Positions 34,763 to 45,455 of a stretch of 64,000 bases of DNA are shown here, in pieces. The stretch covers positions 2,666,001-2,730,000 of the forward strand of contig NZ_JAGIOA010000001.1 of the NCBI RefSeq assembly GCF_017876435.1, read 5' to 3'. Positions within the stretch are counted from its first letter, which is position 1. The number at the start of each line of letters is the position of its first letter. The notes beneath the pieces were generated by a model. That model ran no database searches. It worked only from the letters and a program-made list of their open reading frames with translations, and was not told the origin of the DNA. Made by a program: the position numbers and the translations under genes. Origin of the DNA: Microbacterium phyllosphaerae. Its GTDB lineage: Bacteria; Actinomycetota; Actinomycetes; Actinomycetales; Microbacteriaceae.

Positions 34763-36859
34763 GTGTCGGAATTGCAGTGGGATGAGATCGACCGACGTGC
34801 GGTGGACACCGCCCGTCTTCTGGCAGCGGATGCCGTGGAGAAGGTCGGCAACGGCCACCCCGGCACCGCGATGAGCCTCGCTCCGGCCGCGTATCTCCTC
34901 TACCAGCGGGTACTCCGCCACGACCCGACCGACACCGACTGGCTCGGCCGCGACCGCTTCATCCTCTCGGTCGGACACTCCTCGCTGACGCAGTACGTGC
35001 AGCTCTACCTCGGCGGCTTCGGTCTCGAGCTCGACGACCTCAAGGCACTCCGCACCTGGGGCTCGCTCACGCCGGGTCACCCCGAGTACGGCCACACCAA
35101 GGGCGTCGAGATCACGACCGGCCCGCTCGGCCAGGGTCTCGCCTCGGCCGTCGGCTTCGCGTACGCCGCCCGCTACGAGCGCGGCCTCTTCGACCCCGAG
35201 GCCGCTGCGGGCACGAGCCCGTTCGACCACTTCGTGTACGTGATCGCCGGCGATGGAGACCTTCAGGAGGGCGTCACCAGCGAGGCGTCGTCGCTCGCCG
35301 GTCACCAGGAGCTCGGCAACCTCATCGCGATCTACGACTCCAACCAGATCTCGATCGAGGATGACACGAACGTCGCCTTCACCGAAGATGTCGCGAAGCG
35401 CTACGAGGCCTACGGCTGGCAGGTGCAGATCGTCGACTGGAAGAAGACCGGCGAGTACGTCGAAGACGTCGCAGAACTGAACGCAGCGATCGAGGCCGCC
35501 AAGGGCGAGACCTCGAAGCCGTCGCTCATCATCCTCAAGACGATCATCGGGTGGCCGTCGCCCGGCAAGCAGAACTCCGGAAAGATCCACGGCTCCGCCC
35601 TCGGTGGCGACGAGCTGGCCGCGACCAAGAAGGTCCTCGGCTTCGACGCCGACGAGCACTTCGCCATCGCGGACGACGTGATCGCCCACACACGTGCTCT
35701 CGCAGACCGCGCCGCCGAGACGCGCGCCGCCTGGCAGACGTCGTTCGACGCGTGGGCCGCGGCCAACCCCGAGCGCAAGGCGCTCCTCGACCGCCTCGAG
35801 GCCAAGGAGCTCCCTGCCGACATCACGTCCGCTCTCCCGGTCTTCGCCAGCGGCAAGGACGTCTCGACGCGCGCGGCATCCGGCCAGGTCATCAACGCAC
35901 TCGCCGCCGAGCTCCCCGAGCTCTGGGGCGGATCCGCCGACCTCGCCGAGTCGAACCTCACCACCATCAAGGACTCGAAGTCCTTCATCCCCGCCGAGTG
36001 GTCGACCCACGAATGGTCGGGCGACCCCTACGGCCGCGTGCTTCACTTCGGCATCCGCGAGCACGCCATGGGCGCGATCGTCAACGGCATCGTGCTGCAC
36101 GGCCCCACCCGCGCCTTCGGCGGCACGTTCCTCATCTTCAGCGACTACATGCGCCCGCCGGTGCGTCTCGCCGCCCTGATGAACGTCCCCAGCATCTTCG
36201 TGTGGACCCACGACTCCGTCGCGCTCGGTGAAGACGGCCCGACGCACCAGCCGGTCGAGCAGATCGCCACGCTGCGCGCCATCCCGAACTTCACCCTGGT
36301 CCGCCCGGCAGACGCCAACGAGACCTCGGCCGCCTGGCTCGAGATCCTGCGCCGCCACGAGGGACCGGCGGGCATCGCCCTGACCCGTCAGAACATCCCG
36401 GTGTTCGAGCGCGGCCAGGGTGCGGCCGACGGTGACGTCTTCGCGTCGACCGACGGTGTCTCGAAGGGCGCGTACGTGCTCGCCGAGGCTCCCCACGGCA
36501 CACCCGACGTGATCATCATCGCCACCGGTTCCGAGGTCCAGCTGGCGGTCGACGCCCGCGCGGCCCTGGCCGAGGAGGGTGTGGGCGTGCGCGTCGTCTC
36601 CGCTCCTTCGCTCGAGTGGTTCGACGAGCAGGACGAGGCGTACCGCGAGTCGGTGCTCCCGAAGGCGGTCACCGCGCGCGTCTCGGTCGAGGCGGGTTCC
36701 GTCCTCAGCTGGCGCGGCATCGTGGGCGACCGCGGCCGTTCGGTCGGCATCGACCACTTCGGCGCTTCCGCCGACTACAAGACCCTGTTCGAGAAGTTCG
36801 GCATCACCACAGAGGCCGTCATCGCGGCCGCACGCGAGACCATCAAGGAGAACGCATGA
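34763..36859 (+). CDS. tkt: Transketolase
   Basis: This thiamine diphosphate enzyme transfers two-carbon units between sugar phosphates in the pentose phosphate pathway. Its 698 residues contain [14 protein letters not shown], the ThDP motif [12 protein letters not shown] and the pyrimidine-domain [18 protein letters not shown]. The GTG at 34763 follows AGAAGGG and gives the usual N-terminus; a TTG 18 bases upstream is less likely. It is the first gene of the operon tkt-tal-pgi-zwf-opcA-pgl and overlaps tal by ATGA. Confidence 0.96.
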   Translation: MSELQWDEIDRRAVDTARLLAADAVEKVGNGHPGTAMSLAPAAYLLYQRVLRHDPTDTDWLGRDRFILSVGHSSLTQYVQLYLGGFGLELDDLKALRTWGSLTPGHPEYGHTKGVEITTGPLGQGLASAVGFAYAARYERGLFDPEAAAGTSPFDHFVYVIAGDGDLQEGVTSEASSLAGHQELGNLIAIYDSNQISIEDDTNVAFTEDVAKRYEAYGWQVQIVDWKKTGEYVEDVAELNAAIEAAKGETSKPSLIILKTIIGWPSPGKQNSGKIHGSALGGDELAATKKVLGFDADEHFAIADDVIAHTRALADRAAETRAAWQTSFDAWAAANPERKALLDRLEAKELPADITSALPVFASGKDVSTRAASGQVINALAAELPELWGGSADLAESNLTTIKDSKSFIPAEWSTHEWSGDPYGRVLHFGIREHAMGAIVNGIVLHGPTRAFGGTFLIFSDYMRPPVRLAALMNVPSIFVWTHDSVALGEDGPTHQPVEQIATLRAIPNFTLVRPADANETSAAWLEILRRHEGPAGIALTRQNIPVFERGQGAADGDVFASTDGVSKGAYVLAEAPHGTPDVIIIATGSEVQLAVDARAALAEEGVGVRVVSAPSLEWFDEQDEAYRESVLPKAVTARVSVEAGSVLSWRGIVGDRGRSVGIDHFGASADYKTLFEKFGITTEAVIAAARETIKENA

Positions 36860-37968
36860 GCACCCCCACCGCAGACCTCGCAGCAGCCGGTGTCAGCATC
36901 TGGCTCGACGACCTGTCGCGCACCCGCATCTCCTCCGGCAACCTCGCCGAGCTGATCGAGACCCGCAACGTCGTCGGCGTCACCACCAACCCGACGATCT
37001 TCGCCAACGCGATCACCGACAAGAACAACACCTCCTACGACGCTCAGGTCACCGAGCTCGCAGCGTCCGGTGCGACGGCCGAAGAAGCCGTCTTCGCCGC
37101 GACCACGCAGGACGTCGCGGCGGCGCTCGACGTCTTCCGCCCCGTCTGGGAGAAGTCGGGCCACGTCGACGGCCGCGTCTCGATCGAGGTCTCCCCCGAC
37201 CTCGCGCACGACACCGACGGCACCGTCGCACAGGCCAAGCAGCTCTGGGCCAAGGTCGACCGTCCGAACCTCCTCGTCAAGATCCCCGCGACGAAGGCCG
37301 GCCTCCCGGCCATCACCGAGGCCATCGCCTCGGGCATCAGCGTCAACGTGACCCTGATCTTCAGCCTGGAGCGCTACGCCGAGGTCATCGAGGCGTACCT
37401 GACCGGACTCGAGCGGGCGCACAGCGCCGGCATCGACCTGTCGACCATCCACTCCGTCGCCTCGTTCTTCGTGTCGCGCGTCGACACCGAGACCGACAAG
37501 CGACTGTCGGCGATCGGCACCGACGAGGCCGAGGCGCTCAAGAGCAAGGCCGGGCTCGCCAACGCCCGTCTCGCCTACGAGCTCTACGAGCAGAAGTTCG
37601 CCGAGAAGCGCGCCCAGGACCTGATCGCGGCCGGTGCGAACGCTCAGCGTCCGCTCTGGGCCTCGACCGGCGTCAAGGACCCGGCTCTGCCCGACACCCT
37701 CTACGTCACCGAGCTCGTCGCGAAGGACGTCGTCAACACGATGCCCGAGAAGACGCTCGAGGCGACCTTCGACCACGGCGTCGTCACGGGCGACACCATC
37801 ACCGGTGGCTACGAAGAGGCCCGCGCAGTCTTCGCCGGCCTCGCCGACCTCGGCATCGACTTCACCGACGTGACCCAGGTGCTCGAGGACGAGGGCGTCG
37901 CCAAGTTCATCGACTCCTGGCACGACCTGCTCACGCAGGTGGCAGAGGGCCTCGAGGCGCAGCGATGA
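36856..37968 (+). CDS. tal: Transaldolase
   Basis: Transaldolase moves dihydroxyacetone units between sugar phosphates. The 370-residue protein has the start [21 protein letters not shown] and the Schiff-base Lys142 in [12 protein letters not shown]. The length matches the longer actinobacterial form. It overlaps tkt upstream and pgi downstream by 4 bases each. Confidence 0.95.
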   Translation: MSTPTADLAAAGVSIWLDDLSRTRISSGNLAELIETRNVVGVTTNPTIFANAITDKNNTSYDAQVTELAASGATAEEAVFAATTQDVAAALDVFRPVWEKSGHVDGRVSIEVSPDLAHDTDGTVAQAKQLWAKVDRPNLLVKIPATKAGLPAITEAIASGISVNVTLIFSLERYAEVIEAYLTGLERAHSAGIDLSTIHSVASFFVSRVDTETDKRLSAIGTDEAEALKSKAGLANARLAYELYEQKFAEKRAQDLIAAGANAQRPLWASTGVKDPALPDTLYVTELVAKDVVNTMPEKTLEATFDHGVVTGDTITGGYEEARAVFAGLADLGIDFTDVTQVLEDEGVAKFIDSWHDLLTQVAEGLEAQR

Positions 37969-39572
37969 CATTCGCGATCCACGCCTCGGGCGCGGCTCGG
38001 GTCGCGATCGACGAGACGGTTCCCGCTCTCGTCCACGACCTCATCGCCTCCCGCCTGACCGGCGGCGATGCGACCCTCTGGGGTCCGGCAGCCGAGTCCG
38101 AGGCGTCGATCCGCCTCGGATGGATCGAGGCGGTCTCCGTCTCGCGCCCGCTGGTCGCCGAGATCTCCGCGCTGCGCGCGGATCTCCACGCCAAGGGTGT
38201 GACGCGCGTGGTGCTCGCCGGCATGGGCGGCTCCTCGCTCGCTCCGGAGGTCATCGCCCAGACTGCGGGCGTGCCGCTCACGATCCTCGACTCCACCGCG
38301 CCGAGCCAGGTGCTCGCCGCGCTGGACGAGGGCCTCGAGGGCACCGTGCTCGTGGTGTCGTCGAAGTCGGGTTCCACCGTCGAGACCGATTCGCAGCGCC
38401 GCACGTTCGAAGCAGCGTTCCGCGACGTGGGCATCGACCCGGTCGAGCGGATCGTCGTGGTCACCGACCCGGGTTCCCCGCTCGACGCGTCGGCCCGTGA
38501 GGCGGGATACCGCGTCTTCAACGCGGACCCGAACGTGGGCGGTCGGTACTCGGCGCTCACCGCGTTCGGTCTCGTGCCCTCAGGCCTCGCCGGCGCCGAC
38601 ATCGACGAGCTCCTGAACGAGGCCGAGGCCTCGCTCCTCGAGGTCGCGATCGACTCCGCCGACAACCCCGCCCTGCGGCTGGCCGCGGCGATCTCCGCCA
38701 CCTCGCCTCGCCGCGACAAGCTGGGCCTGATCACCGACGGCACGCACATCAACGGCCTCCCCGACTGGATCGAGCAGCTCATCGCCGAGTCCACGGGAAA
38801 GGACAGCACCGGCATCCTGCCCGTCGTCCTGCTTCCCGTGTCGCCCGAGCTCGACTCGAAGCCGGCCGACCTGCAGATCGTGCGGTTCGTCGATGACGCG
38901 AACGAGTTCCACCTCCGTGAGCGCCACCAGGACGAGATCCTCGTCAGCGGATCGCTGGGTGCGCAGCTGATCGTGTGGGAGTACGCCACCGCGATCGCCG
39001 GGTACCTGCTGGGCATCAACCCGTTCGACCAGCCCGACGTCGAGTCGGCCAAGGTCGCCGCCCGTGGCCTCCTGGACGCCCGCCCGGAGCCCACGGCCCC
39101 GGCGTTCGTCGAGAACGGCGTCGAGGTGCGCGTGTCCGATGCCGCCCTCGCGGTGTCGGGAACGGTCGAAGGCGTGCTCGACGCGCTCTGGGCTGAGCTG
39201 CCGTCTGACGGCTACGTCTCGATCCAGGCATACGTCAACCGGCTCGACGTCCCGCAGCTGCAGGGCCTCCGCGAGCTCGTCGCCGCCGACTCCGGTCGTC
39301 CCACGACATTCGGCTGGGGACCCCGGTTCCTGCATTCCACGGGTCAGTACCACAAGGGCGGTCCCGCCCAGGGCGTGTTCCTGCAGATCCTGGAGCGCAC
39401 CGAGGTCGACCTCGAGATCCCTGAGAGGCCTTTCACGTTCGGGCAGCTCATCGAAGCGCAGGCTGCCGGCGACGCCGGCGTCCTCGCCGAGCACGGCCGT
39501 CCGGTCGTCTCCCTGACGATCACCGATTCGTCGGCTGACGTCCTCACCCTCTTCGAAGCAGCACAGAAGTAA
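37965..39572 (+). CDS. pgi: Glucose-6-phosphate isomerase
   Basis: This enzyme interconverts glucose-6-phosphate and fructose-6-phosphate. The 535-residue protein is the divergent actinobacterial form, recognisable by [26 protein letters not shown], the phosphate-binding region and [18 protein letters not shown]. The ATG overlaps the tal stop. Its place in the pentose phosphate operon would let products of transketolase and transaldolase return to glucose-6-phosphate for Zwf. Confidence 0.93.
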   Translation: MTFAIHASGAARVAIDETVPALVHDLIASRLTGGDATLWGPAAESEASIRLGWIEAVSVSRPLVAEISALRADLHAKGVTRVVLAGMGGSSLAPEVIAQTAGVPLTILDSTAPSQVLAALDEGLEGTVLVVSSKSGSTVETDSQRRTFEAAFRDVGIDPVERIVVVTDPGSPLDASAREAGYRVFNADPNVGGRYSALTAFGLVPSGLAGADIDELLNEAEASLLEVAIDSADNPALRLAAAISATSPRRDKLGLITDGTHINGLPDWIEQLIAESTGKDSTGILPVVLLPVSPELDSKPADLQIVRFVDDANEFHLRERHQDEILVSGSLGAQLIVWEYATAIAGYLLGINPFDQPDVESAKVAARGLLDARPEPTAPAFVENGVEVRVSDAALAVSGTVEGVLDALWAELPSDGYVSIQAYVNRLDVPQLQGLRELVAADSGRPTTFGWGPRFLHSTGQYHKGGPAQGVFLQILERTEVDLEIPERPFTFGQLIEAQAAGDAGVLAEHGRPVVSLTITDSSADVLTLFEAAQK

Positions 39573-39594
39573 CAGCCAGGAGAATCCCCCACCG

Positions 39595-41145
39595 ATGTCT
39601 GTTCCCATCTCGCGCGGGCACAACCCGCTGCGTGACCCCGATGATCGCCGCCTCAACCGGATCGCGGGGCCCAGTGCCCTCGTGATCTTCGGTGTGACCG
39701 GAGACCTGTCACGCAAGAAGCTCATGCCCGCGGTCTACGACCTCGCCAACCGCGGACTCCTTCCCCCCGGATTCGCTCTCGTCGGCTTCGCCCGACGGGA
39801 CTGGGAGGACCAGGACTTCGCGCAGGTCGTCTACGACGCCGTCAAGCAGCACGCACGTACCCCGTTCCGCGAGGAGACGTGGGCGCAGCTGCTGCAGGGC
39901 ATCCGGTTCGTCTCCGGCGAGTTCGACAACCCCGAGTCCTTCCGCAAGCTCCGCGAGACCGTCGACCAGCTCGATGTCGAACGCGGCACGATGGGCAACC
40001 ACGCGTTCTACCTGTCGATCCCGCCGAAGGACTTCCCACTCGTCGCGAAGCAGCTCAAGGACTCCGGACTCGTCGGCGCGAACGACGATGACGACGAGCG
40101 CTGGCGTCGCGTCGTCATCGAGAAGCCGTTCGGCCACGACCTCGAGTCGGCCCGTGAGCTGAATGCGGCCCTCGAAGTCGCGTTCTCGGCGGACTCGATC
40201 TTCCGCATCGACCACTACCTCGGCAAGGAGACGGTCCAGAACATCCTGGCGCTGCGCTTCGCGAACGAGCTCTACGAGCCGATCTGGAACCGCAACTACG
40301 TCGACCACGTGCAGATCACGATGGCCGAGGACATCGGCGTGGGCGGGCGCGCGGGCTACTACGACGGTGTCGGTGCCGCGCGTGACGTGATCCAGAACCA
40401 CCTGCTCCAGCTGCTGGCTCTCACCGCCATGGAAGAGCCGATCAGTCTCTCGGCAGAGCACCTGCGCGCAGAGAAGGAGAAGGTCCTCGCCGCGGTGCAC
40501 GTTCCCGAGGATCTCTCCCTCGCTACCGCGCGCGGTCAGTACGCCGGCGGATGGCAGGGCGGCGAGCAGGTCACCGGCTTCCTCGATGAGGACGGCATGA
40601 ACCCCGAGTCCGGCACCGAGACCTACGCGGCGATCAAGCTCGAGATCGACACGCGACGCTGGGCCGATGTGCCCTTCTACCTGCGTACGGGCAAGCGCCT
40701 GGGACGCCGTGTGACCGAGGTCGCGGTCGTGTTCAAGAAGGCCCCGGAGCACCTGTTCGGTCGTTCGAACACATCCGAGCTCGGCCAGAACGCGCTCGTG
40801 ATCCGCGTGCAGCCCGACGAGGGAGTCACGATCCGCTTCGGCTCGAAGGTCCCCGGCAACGGCTCCAACGTGCGCGACGTCACGATGGACTTCGGTTACG
40901 GCCACGCCTTCACCGAGGCGAGCCCCGAGGCGTACGAGAGGCTCATCCTCGACGTCCTGCTGGGCGACCCGCCGCTGTTCCCGCGGCACGAAGAGGTCGA
41001 GCTCTCGTGGAAGATCCTCGACCCTGTAGAGAAGTTCTGGGCAGCCGAAGGCGGCCCGGTCGACCAGTACGCACCCGGCTCGTGGGGTCCGGCATCCGCC
41101 GACGACCTCCTTGCCCGTGACGGACGAGTCTGGAGACGCCCGTGA
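39595..41145 (+). CDS. zwf: Glucose-6-phosphate 1-dehydrogenase
   Basis: Zwf oxidises glucose-6-phosphate to 6-phosphogluconolactone with NADP. The 516-residue protein has the nucleotide-binding GVTGDLSRKK at 33-42 and the substrate-binding RIDHYLGKE near residue 205. AGGAGA precedes the ATG and the stop overlaps opcA, whose product assembles or modulates this enzyme. Confidence 0.97.
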   Translation: MSVPISRGHNPLRDPDDRRLNRIAGPSALVIFGVTGDLSRKKLMPAVYDLANRGLLPPGFALVGFARRDWEDQDFAQVVYDAVKQHARTPFREETWAQLLQGIRFVSGEFDNPESFRKLRETVDQLDVERGTMGNHAFYLSIPPKDFPLVAKQLKDSGLVGANDDDDERWRRVVIEKPFGHDLESARELNAALEVAFSADSIFRIDHYLGKETVQNILALRFANELYEPIWNRNYVDHVQITMAEDIGVGGRAGYYDGVGAARDVIQNHLLQLLALTAMEEPISLSAEHLRAEKEKVLAAVHVPEDLSLATARGQYAGGWQGGEQVTGFLDEDGMNPESGTETYAAIKLEIDTRRWADVPFYLRTGKRLGRRVTEVAVVFKKAPEHLFGRSNTSELGQNALVIRVQPDEGVTIRFGSKVPGNGSNVRDVTMDFGYGHAFTEASPEAYERLILDVLLGDPPLFPRHEEVELSWKILDPVEKFWAAEGGPVDQYAPGSWGPASADDLLARDGRVWRRP

Positions 41146-42077
41146 TCATCGACCTTCCCGACACGACCGTCAGCCAGGTCGCCAAGCAGCTCGTCAAGGT
41201 GCGCGAAGAGGGTGGCGCTGTCGCCCTCGGACGCGTGCTGACGCTGATCATCTCGGCCCGCAACGGCGTCGCCGAAGCGGCGATTGACGCTGCCAACGAC
41301 GCCTCTCGCGAGCATCCCATGCGCGTGATCGTGCTCACCACCGGCGACGGAGAAGCGCGTCTCGACGCGCAGATCCGCGTCGGCGGCGACGCCGGCGCCA
41401 GCGAGGTCGTGGTGCTCCACGCCTACGGCGACGCGGCCAGCAACGAGGAGAGCCTGGTCACGGGTCTGCTTCTTCCGGATGCTCCCGTCGTGGCCTGGTG
41501 GCCGGAGGAGGCGCCGACCTCACCTGCCGACTCCCCGCTCGGCAAGATCGCGCAGCGACGCATCACGGATGCCGCGACCGCACCTGACGTACGCGATCGC
41601 CTCGCGCTCCTCGGCGATTCGCACGCTCCCGGTGACACCGACCTCGCGTGGACGCGCCTCACGCACTGGCGTGAGCAGCTGGCCGCGGTTCTCGACCAGC
41701 CGCCGTTCGAAGAGGTCACCGCGGTCGAGGTGCGAGGCGGGTCCGCCTCGCCGTCGACCGCGCTGCTCGCCGCCTGGCTGCAGATGGCACTCGAGGTTCC
41801 CGTCACGTGGTCGTACGAAGACCCCGAGCACTGGCAGGAGGGCATCAAGTCGGTGCGGCTCCATCGCGCATCGGGCGACATCCTGCTCGAGCGTCCCACC
41901 CCGGGCGTCGCCGTCCTGACGCAGCCGGATCAGCCCGACCACGACCTGCACCTTCCCCGGCGCACGCTGCGCGAGTGCCTCGCCGAGGAGCTGCGTCGAC
42001 TCGACCCTGACGTCCTGTACGGTCGAGTGATCACGGAGGGCTGGGAGAAGCTGGGTCCGCCCGAGACAGGAGAATGA
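41142..42077 (+). CDS. opcA: Glucose-6-phosphate dehydrogenase assembly protein OpcA
   Basis: OpcA is the actinobacterial and cyanobacterial partner needed for full activity of Zwf. The 311-residue protein starts MIIDLPDTTVSQVAKQL and contains LLLPDAPVVAWWPEEAP and the C-terminal RLDPDVLYGRVI, all typical. It is not catalytic. It overlaps zwf by 4 bases and pgl by 4 bases. Confidence 0.94.
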   Translation: MIIDLPDTTVSQVAKQLVKVREEGGAVALGRVLTLIISARNGVAEAAIDAANDASREHPMRVIVLTTGDGEARLDAQIRVGGDAGASEVVVLHAYGDAASNEESLVTGLLLPDAPVVAWWPEEAPTSPADSPLGKIAQRRITDAATAPDVRDRLALLGDSHAPGDTDLAWTRLTHWREQLAAVLDQPPFEEVTAVEVRGGSASPSTALLAAWLQMALEVPVTWSYEDPEHWQEGIKSVRLHRASGDILLERPTPGVAVLTQPDQPDHDLHLPRRTLRECLAEELRRLDPDVLYGRVITEGWEKLGPPETGE

Positions 42078-42862
42078 TGTCGTCGCAGACAGCGCCCGCA
42101 GAGAAGCGGGTCGTGGTCGAACCCACTCCCGCCGCACTGGCGGCGAGTGTCGCCGACAGGTTCCTGACGCGTCTTCGTGCTCGCACGCGCAACGGCCGCA
42201 TCGCCCACGTCGCCCTCACGGGCGGCTCGATGGGCGGTGCGGTCCTGCGTGCGACGCTCGCGCATCCGCGGTCGTCTCAGATCGACTGGTCGCTCGTGCA
42301 CTTCTGGTGGGGCGATGAGCGCTTCGTCGCTCGCGACGACACCGACCGCAACGCTCGACAGTCGCGAGAAGCGCTGCTCGACCACATCCCTGTTCCCGAA
42401 GAGAACGTGCACGAGGTCGCAGCCGCCGGCGAGGGACTGACCCTCGACGAGGCCGCGGATGCCTATGCGGCGGAGCTCGCACGCTTCAGCACCGACGAGC
42501 ACCCGTGGCCATCGTTCGCCGTGTGCTTCCTCGGCGTCGGCCCCGACGGCCACATCGCATCGCTGTTCCCCGATCGCCCCGAGGTGACGGTGACGGATGC
42601 CGCGGCCCTGCCCGTACGCGACTCCCCCAAGCCGCCGCCGGAGCGCGTCACGCTGACGCGTCCGGTGCTCAACGCCTCGAAGCGCGTCTGGCTCGTCCTC
42701 ACGGGCGCCGACAAGGCGTCGGCGCTGGGCCTCGCCCTCGCCGGCGCCAGCTACACGAACGTGCCCGCAGCGGGCGCCAAGGGGCGCAAGCGCACGGTGT
42801 TCTTCGTCGACGAGGCTGCCGCCTCGGAGGTCTCACCGGATCTCATCGACCCGGCCTACTGA
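42074..42862 (+). CDS. pgl: 6-phosphogluconolactonase
   Basis: Pgl hydrolyses the lactone made by Zwf. The 262-residue protein has HVALTGGSMGGAVLRA, FWWGDERFVARDDTDRN and the catalytic region GVGPDGHIASLFPD. It is the last gene of the operon and overlaps opcA by ATGA. It converges on a DMT-type transporter with only a 10-base gap and no evident terminator. Confidence 0.94.
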   Translation: MMSSQTAPAEKRVVVEPTPAALAASVADRFLTRLRARTRNGRIAHVALTGGSMGGAVLRATLAHPRSSQIDWSLVHFWWGDERFVARDDTDRNARQSREALLDHIPVPEENVHEVAAAGEGLTLDEAADAYAAELARFSTDEHPWPSFAVCFLGVGPDGHIASLFPDRPEVTVTDAAALPVRDSPKPPPERVTLTRPVLNASKRVWLVLTGADKASALGLALAGASYTNVPAAGAKGRKRTVFFVDEAAASEVSPDLIDPAY

Positions 42863-42872
42863 GCCGTGGTGA

Positions 42873-43889
42873 TCAGGCCTCGGGGCTCTTCGCCTCGGGG
42901 CCTTTCGCGTCCCCGTCGCTGCCGCGTGTGATCCCCAGGTCCTGACTGTCGCTGAGTACCTGCGGGTGATATCTCGCGAGTCCCACGACTCCCCAGATCG
43001 CGATCGCCCCGGCGACGGCGAAGATCACGAGAACCCACGGCGGGGCGGCGGCCGCTTCACCGAGCACGACCATGCCGATCAGCACGGCGATCATCGGGTC
43101 GACGACCGTCAGACCTGCGATCACGAGGTCCGGCGGGCCCGAGCTGTACGCGGTCTGCACGAAGTAGGCGCCGACAGCACCGGCCGCGATCAGAGCGATC
43201 ACGCACACGAGCGTGATCCACTCGAAGTTGCCCGCTTCGATCCGGTTGATGACAGCTTTCGCCAGCGTGGCGACGAAGCCGTAGAGGATACCGGCCCCGA
43301 TCACGTAGAACAGGGCGCGCATGCGTCGACGCAGCACGAGCCAACATGCCCCCAGCACGATGATGACCACCAGCAGGATCGTCAGGATCGTGAACAGCTC
43401 GTTGTTCGCGATCGGTCGTTCGGTCGCATAGATGGCGGCGAAGAAGACGAAGAGGAAGATACCGCCGACGCAGCAGATGATCGCGGTGATCGATTGTCTG
43501 GTCGGTGAGTGCCCCGAGATCCGGGCGTTGAGCAAGGTCGTGATGACGAGCGCGATCGCGCCGAGGGGCTGAACGACCATCAGGGGCGCCTGCGACAGGG
43601 CTGCCAGCTGGCACACGATGGCAAGAGCCAGCATGAGTGTGCCTGCGATCCACGACGGCCGGGTCAGCAGCGCCTTGAGCTGTCCGGCGCTGAGACCGCT
43701 GGCTCCGTCTGCGCCGCTGAGTCGCTCGACCTTCTCGACACCACGGTACTGGTACTGCGCCCCGAGTGACATGAAGACGGCACCTGCCAGCGCAAGGGGT
43801 ATGCCGAGGAGCAGTTTGGGGTTCTGAAAGACACCGACCAGCTGCTCGGTGACGTCTTCCGCCCCAGTCATCCATACGGAGATGCTCAC
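42873..43889 (-). CDS. DMT/NIPA-like membrane transporter
   Basis: This 338-residue protein has nine to ten transmembrane helices. LLLGIPLALAGAVFMSLGAQYQYRGV at the start and AALSQAPLMVVQPLGAIALVITTLLNA are typical of the DMT superfamily group related to NIPA magnesium transporters. The last 25 residues are polar. The substrate is unknown. Confidence 0.7.
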   Translation of the reverse strand: MSISVWMTGAEDVTEQLVGVFQNPKLLLGIPLALAGAVFMSLGAQYQYRGVEKVERLSGADGASGLSAGQLKALLTRPSWIAGTLMLALAIVCQLAALSQAPLMVVQPLGAIALVITTLLNARISGHSPTRQSITAIICCVGGIFLFVFFAAIYATERPIANNELFTILTILLVVIIVLGACWLVLRRRMRALFYVIGAGILYGFVATLAKAVINRIEAGNFEWITLVCVIALIAAGAVGAYFVQTAYSSGPPDLVIAGLTVVDPMIAVLIGMVVLGEAAAAPPWVLVIFAVAGAIAIWGVVGLARYHPQVLSDSQDLGITRGSDGDAKGPEAKSPEA

Positions 43890-43920
43890 CCTACGACCCT
43901 ACCCGGCGATATGCGCCGAG

Positions 43921-43926
43921 TAGGGT
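43921..43926 (+). promoter_or_regulatory. Putative -10 element of def (leaderless)
   Basis: TAGGGT ends seven bases before the GTG start of def and there is no ribosome-binding site between them, so the mRNA probably begins at the start codon. Confidence 0.45.
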
Positions 43927-43932
43927 TATGGC

Positions 43933-44499
43933 GTGGCTGTTCTTCCTATTCGCATCATGGGCGACCCCGTCCTGCACTCCCCCGCCTCCGTCGTCGAAGA
44001 GATCACCGACGACATCCGCACGCTCGTCGCCGACATGTTCGAGACGATGGACACGGCCCCGGGTGTCGGTCTCGCCGCACCTCAGGTCGGCGTACCGCTG
44101 CGGATCTACACCTATGCGTACGTCGACGATGATGAGCAGCCGTGGCGCGGTGTCATCATCAACCCCGAGCTGTGGATGGTGCCGCTGGAGCCGGGCGACC
44201 CCGACGACGACCTCGAGTCCGAAGGATGCCTCTCCTTCCCCGGGGAACGCTTCCCCCTTCGGCGGTCCGAGCGGGTCCGCGTGACCGGTGTCGATCTCGA
44301 CGGGGCCCCGATCGAGATCGCCGTCGACGGCTGGCGTGCGCGGATCATGCAGCACGAGTTCGATCATCTCGACGGCATCCTCTACATCGACCGTCTCTCC
44401 GACGGCGACTGGAAGACCGTGCAGAAGATCGCGAAGAAGCGCGGATGGGGAAAGCCGGGCGCCCGGTGGATGCCGGGAGTCGACGACCTCGAAGGCTGA
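43933..44499 (+). CDS. def: Peptide deformylase
   Basis: Def removes the formyl group from new proteins. All three metal-site motifs are present in the 188-residue product: GVGLAAPQV (44-52), EGCLS (97-101, Cys99) and HEFDH (141-145). It is a type I-like enzyme with a short C-terminal extension (GKPGARWMPG) common in actinobacteria. GTG start. Confidence 0.95.
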   Translation: MAVLPIRIMGDPVLHSPASVVEEITDDIRTLVADMFETMDTAPGVGLAAPQVGVPLRIYTYAYVDDDEQPWRGVIINPELWMVPLEPGDPDDDLESEGCLSFPGERFPLRRSERVRVTGVDLDGAPIEIAVDGWRARIMQHEFDHLDGILYIDRLSDGDWKTVQKIAKKRGWGKPGARWMPGVDDLEG

Positions 44500-44620
44500 C
44501 CTCACTTCCCAGCCCAATCAAAGCCTTCTCGGAGTTGCATCACAGACTCCGGGGCGGATAGCGTGCTTGAGGCGGTGTTTTGATATACCGCGCACCAAGA
44601 GGCTCTGGGAGGGGAAAATC

Positions 44621-45136
44621 ATGATGAAACTGCGCACGCGACGCGCACTGGCGCTTGCAGGTTCTGCGGTGGCGCTGTCGGTCGCACTGACCGGCTGTAG
44701 CGCTCTGAACGGGATCCTGGGCGGCGGCTCGGGAGACGCCGACCGCGACGAGGACACCGGACAGGTGACCGAGAGCTCGAACATCGACATCTTCTCGCTC
44801 AAGCTCGGCGACTGCAAGATGGCCAGCGCGAGCGGTCTGATCGAGGATGCGGACGTCGTACCGTGCGACCAGCCGCACGACGAAGAGGTCTACTACGAGA
44901 TCACGATGGACGACGGCGAGTTCTCCGAGGACGACATCGACGCCGCCTCGCAGGAGTGCATCGGCGATGCCTACACGAGCTTCGTCGGTATCGCGTTCAA
45001 CGACTCCGTGCTCGAGGTCTACCCGATCACCCCGACGCAGCAGACCTGGGACGAGCTGAACGACCGTGTCGTGCAGTGCGTGATCTCGGACCCGGATGGC
45101 CAGACCACGGGCTCGCTCAAGGGCGCAGCACGCTGA
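44621..45136 (+). CDS. Septum-formation family lipoprotein
   Basis: The 171-residue precursor has a lipoprotein signal peptide with lipobox LTGC (Cys26) after a KLRTRR basic start, then an acidic linker and a domain with LKLGDCKM, VPCDQPHDEEVYYEI and a second Cys pair, matching the Septum_form domain of actinobacteria. It should be anchored on the outer face of the membrane. GGGAGGGG precedes the ATG. A start further upstream would bury the signal peptide and is rejected. Confidence 0.78.
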   Translation: MMKLRTRRALALAGSAVALSVALTGCSALNGILGGGSGDADRDEDTGQVTESSNIDIFSLKLGDCKMASASGLIEDADVVPCDQPHDEEVYYEITMDDGEFSEDDIDAASQECIGDAYTSFVGIAFNDSVLEVYPITPTQQTWDELNDRVVQCVISDPDGQTTGSLKGAAR

Positions 45137-45154
45137 TCTGAGATCGATTCGAAG

Positions 45155-45181
45155 AGGCCCCGTCACTGACGGGGCCTTTTT
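45155..45181 (+). terminator. Rho-independent terminator after the lipoprotein gene
   Basis: AGGCCCCGTC (45155-45164) pairs with 45168-45177 around ACT, followed by a T-run to 45181. Confidence 0.9.
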
Positions 45182-45252
45182 CGTATCCGAGGTACGACGC
45201 GTTGCCGCTCGCCCTGGTGAGGCCGTACGTGCGCGTCGCGCCCATAGAAAGG

Positions 45253-45280
45253 GAAAAGCCCCTCCGAAGAGGGGCTTTTC
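45253..45280 (-). terminator. Terminator downstream of tRNA-Asn
   Basis: GAAAAGCCCCTC (45253-45264) pairs perfectly with 45269-45280 around CGAA, three bases past the 3' end of the minus-strand tRNA. Confidence 0.85.
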
Positions 45281-45282
45281 AT

Positions 45283-45358
45283 TGGCTCCCCGGCTTGGAC
45301 TCGAACCAAGAACCTGCCGGTTAACAGCCGGCTGCTCTGCCAATTGAGCTACCGAGGA
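45283..45358 (-). tRNA. tRNA-Asn (GTT anticodon)
   Basis: The minus strand folds as a tRNA: acceptor TCCTCGG pairs with CCGGGGA (one T-G pair), the D arm contains AGCTCAATTGGCAGAGC, the anticodon loop CTGTTAACC carries GTT, and the T arm contains GGTTCGAGTCC. The discriminator G and CCA are encoded (45283-45286). A terminator follows. Confidence 0.97.
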
Positions 45359-45455
45359 ATGTGCTCCGCTGCGCGGGCAACTCGTCAATCCTAGCAAACT
45401 CCGGAGCGTGCTCTCGACACGGGCCGCACATCGGGCGTGTCGTCCGCGCAGACGC

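Noticed and set aside
42880-42925. GCCTCGGGGC repeated near the end of the DMT transporter gene, looking like a terminator
   Set aside because: The copies are direct, not inverted, repeats that encode the PEAK-like tail, so no hairpin forms.
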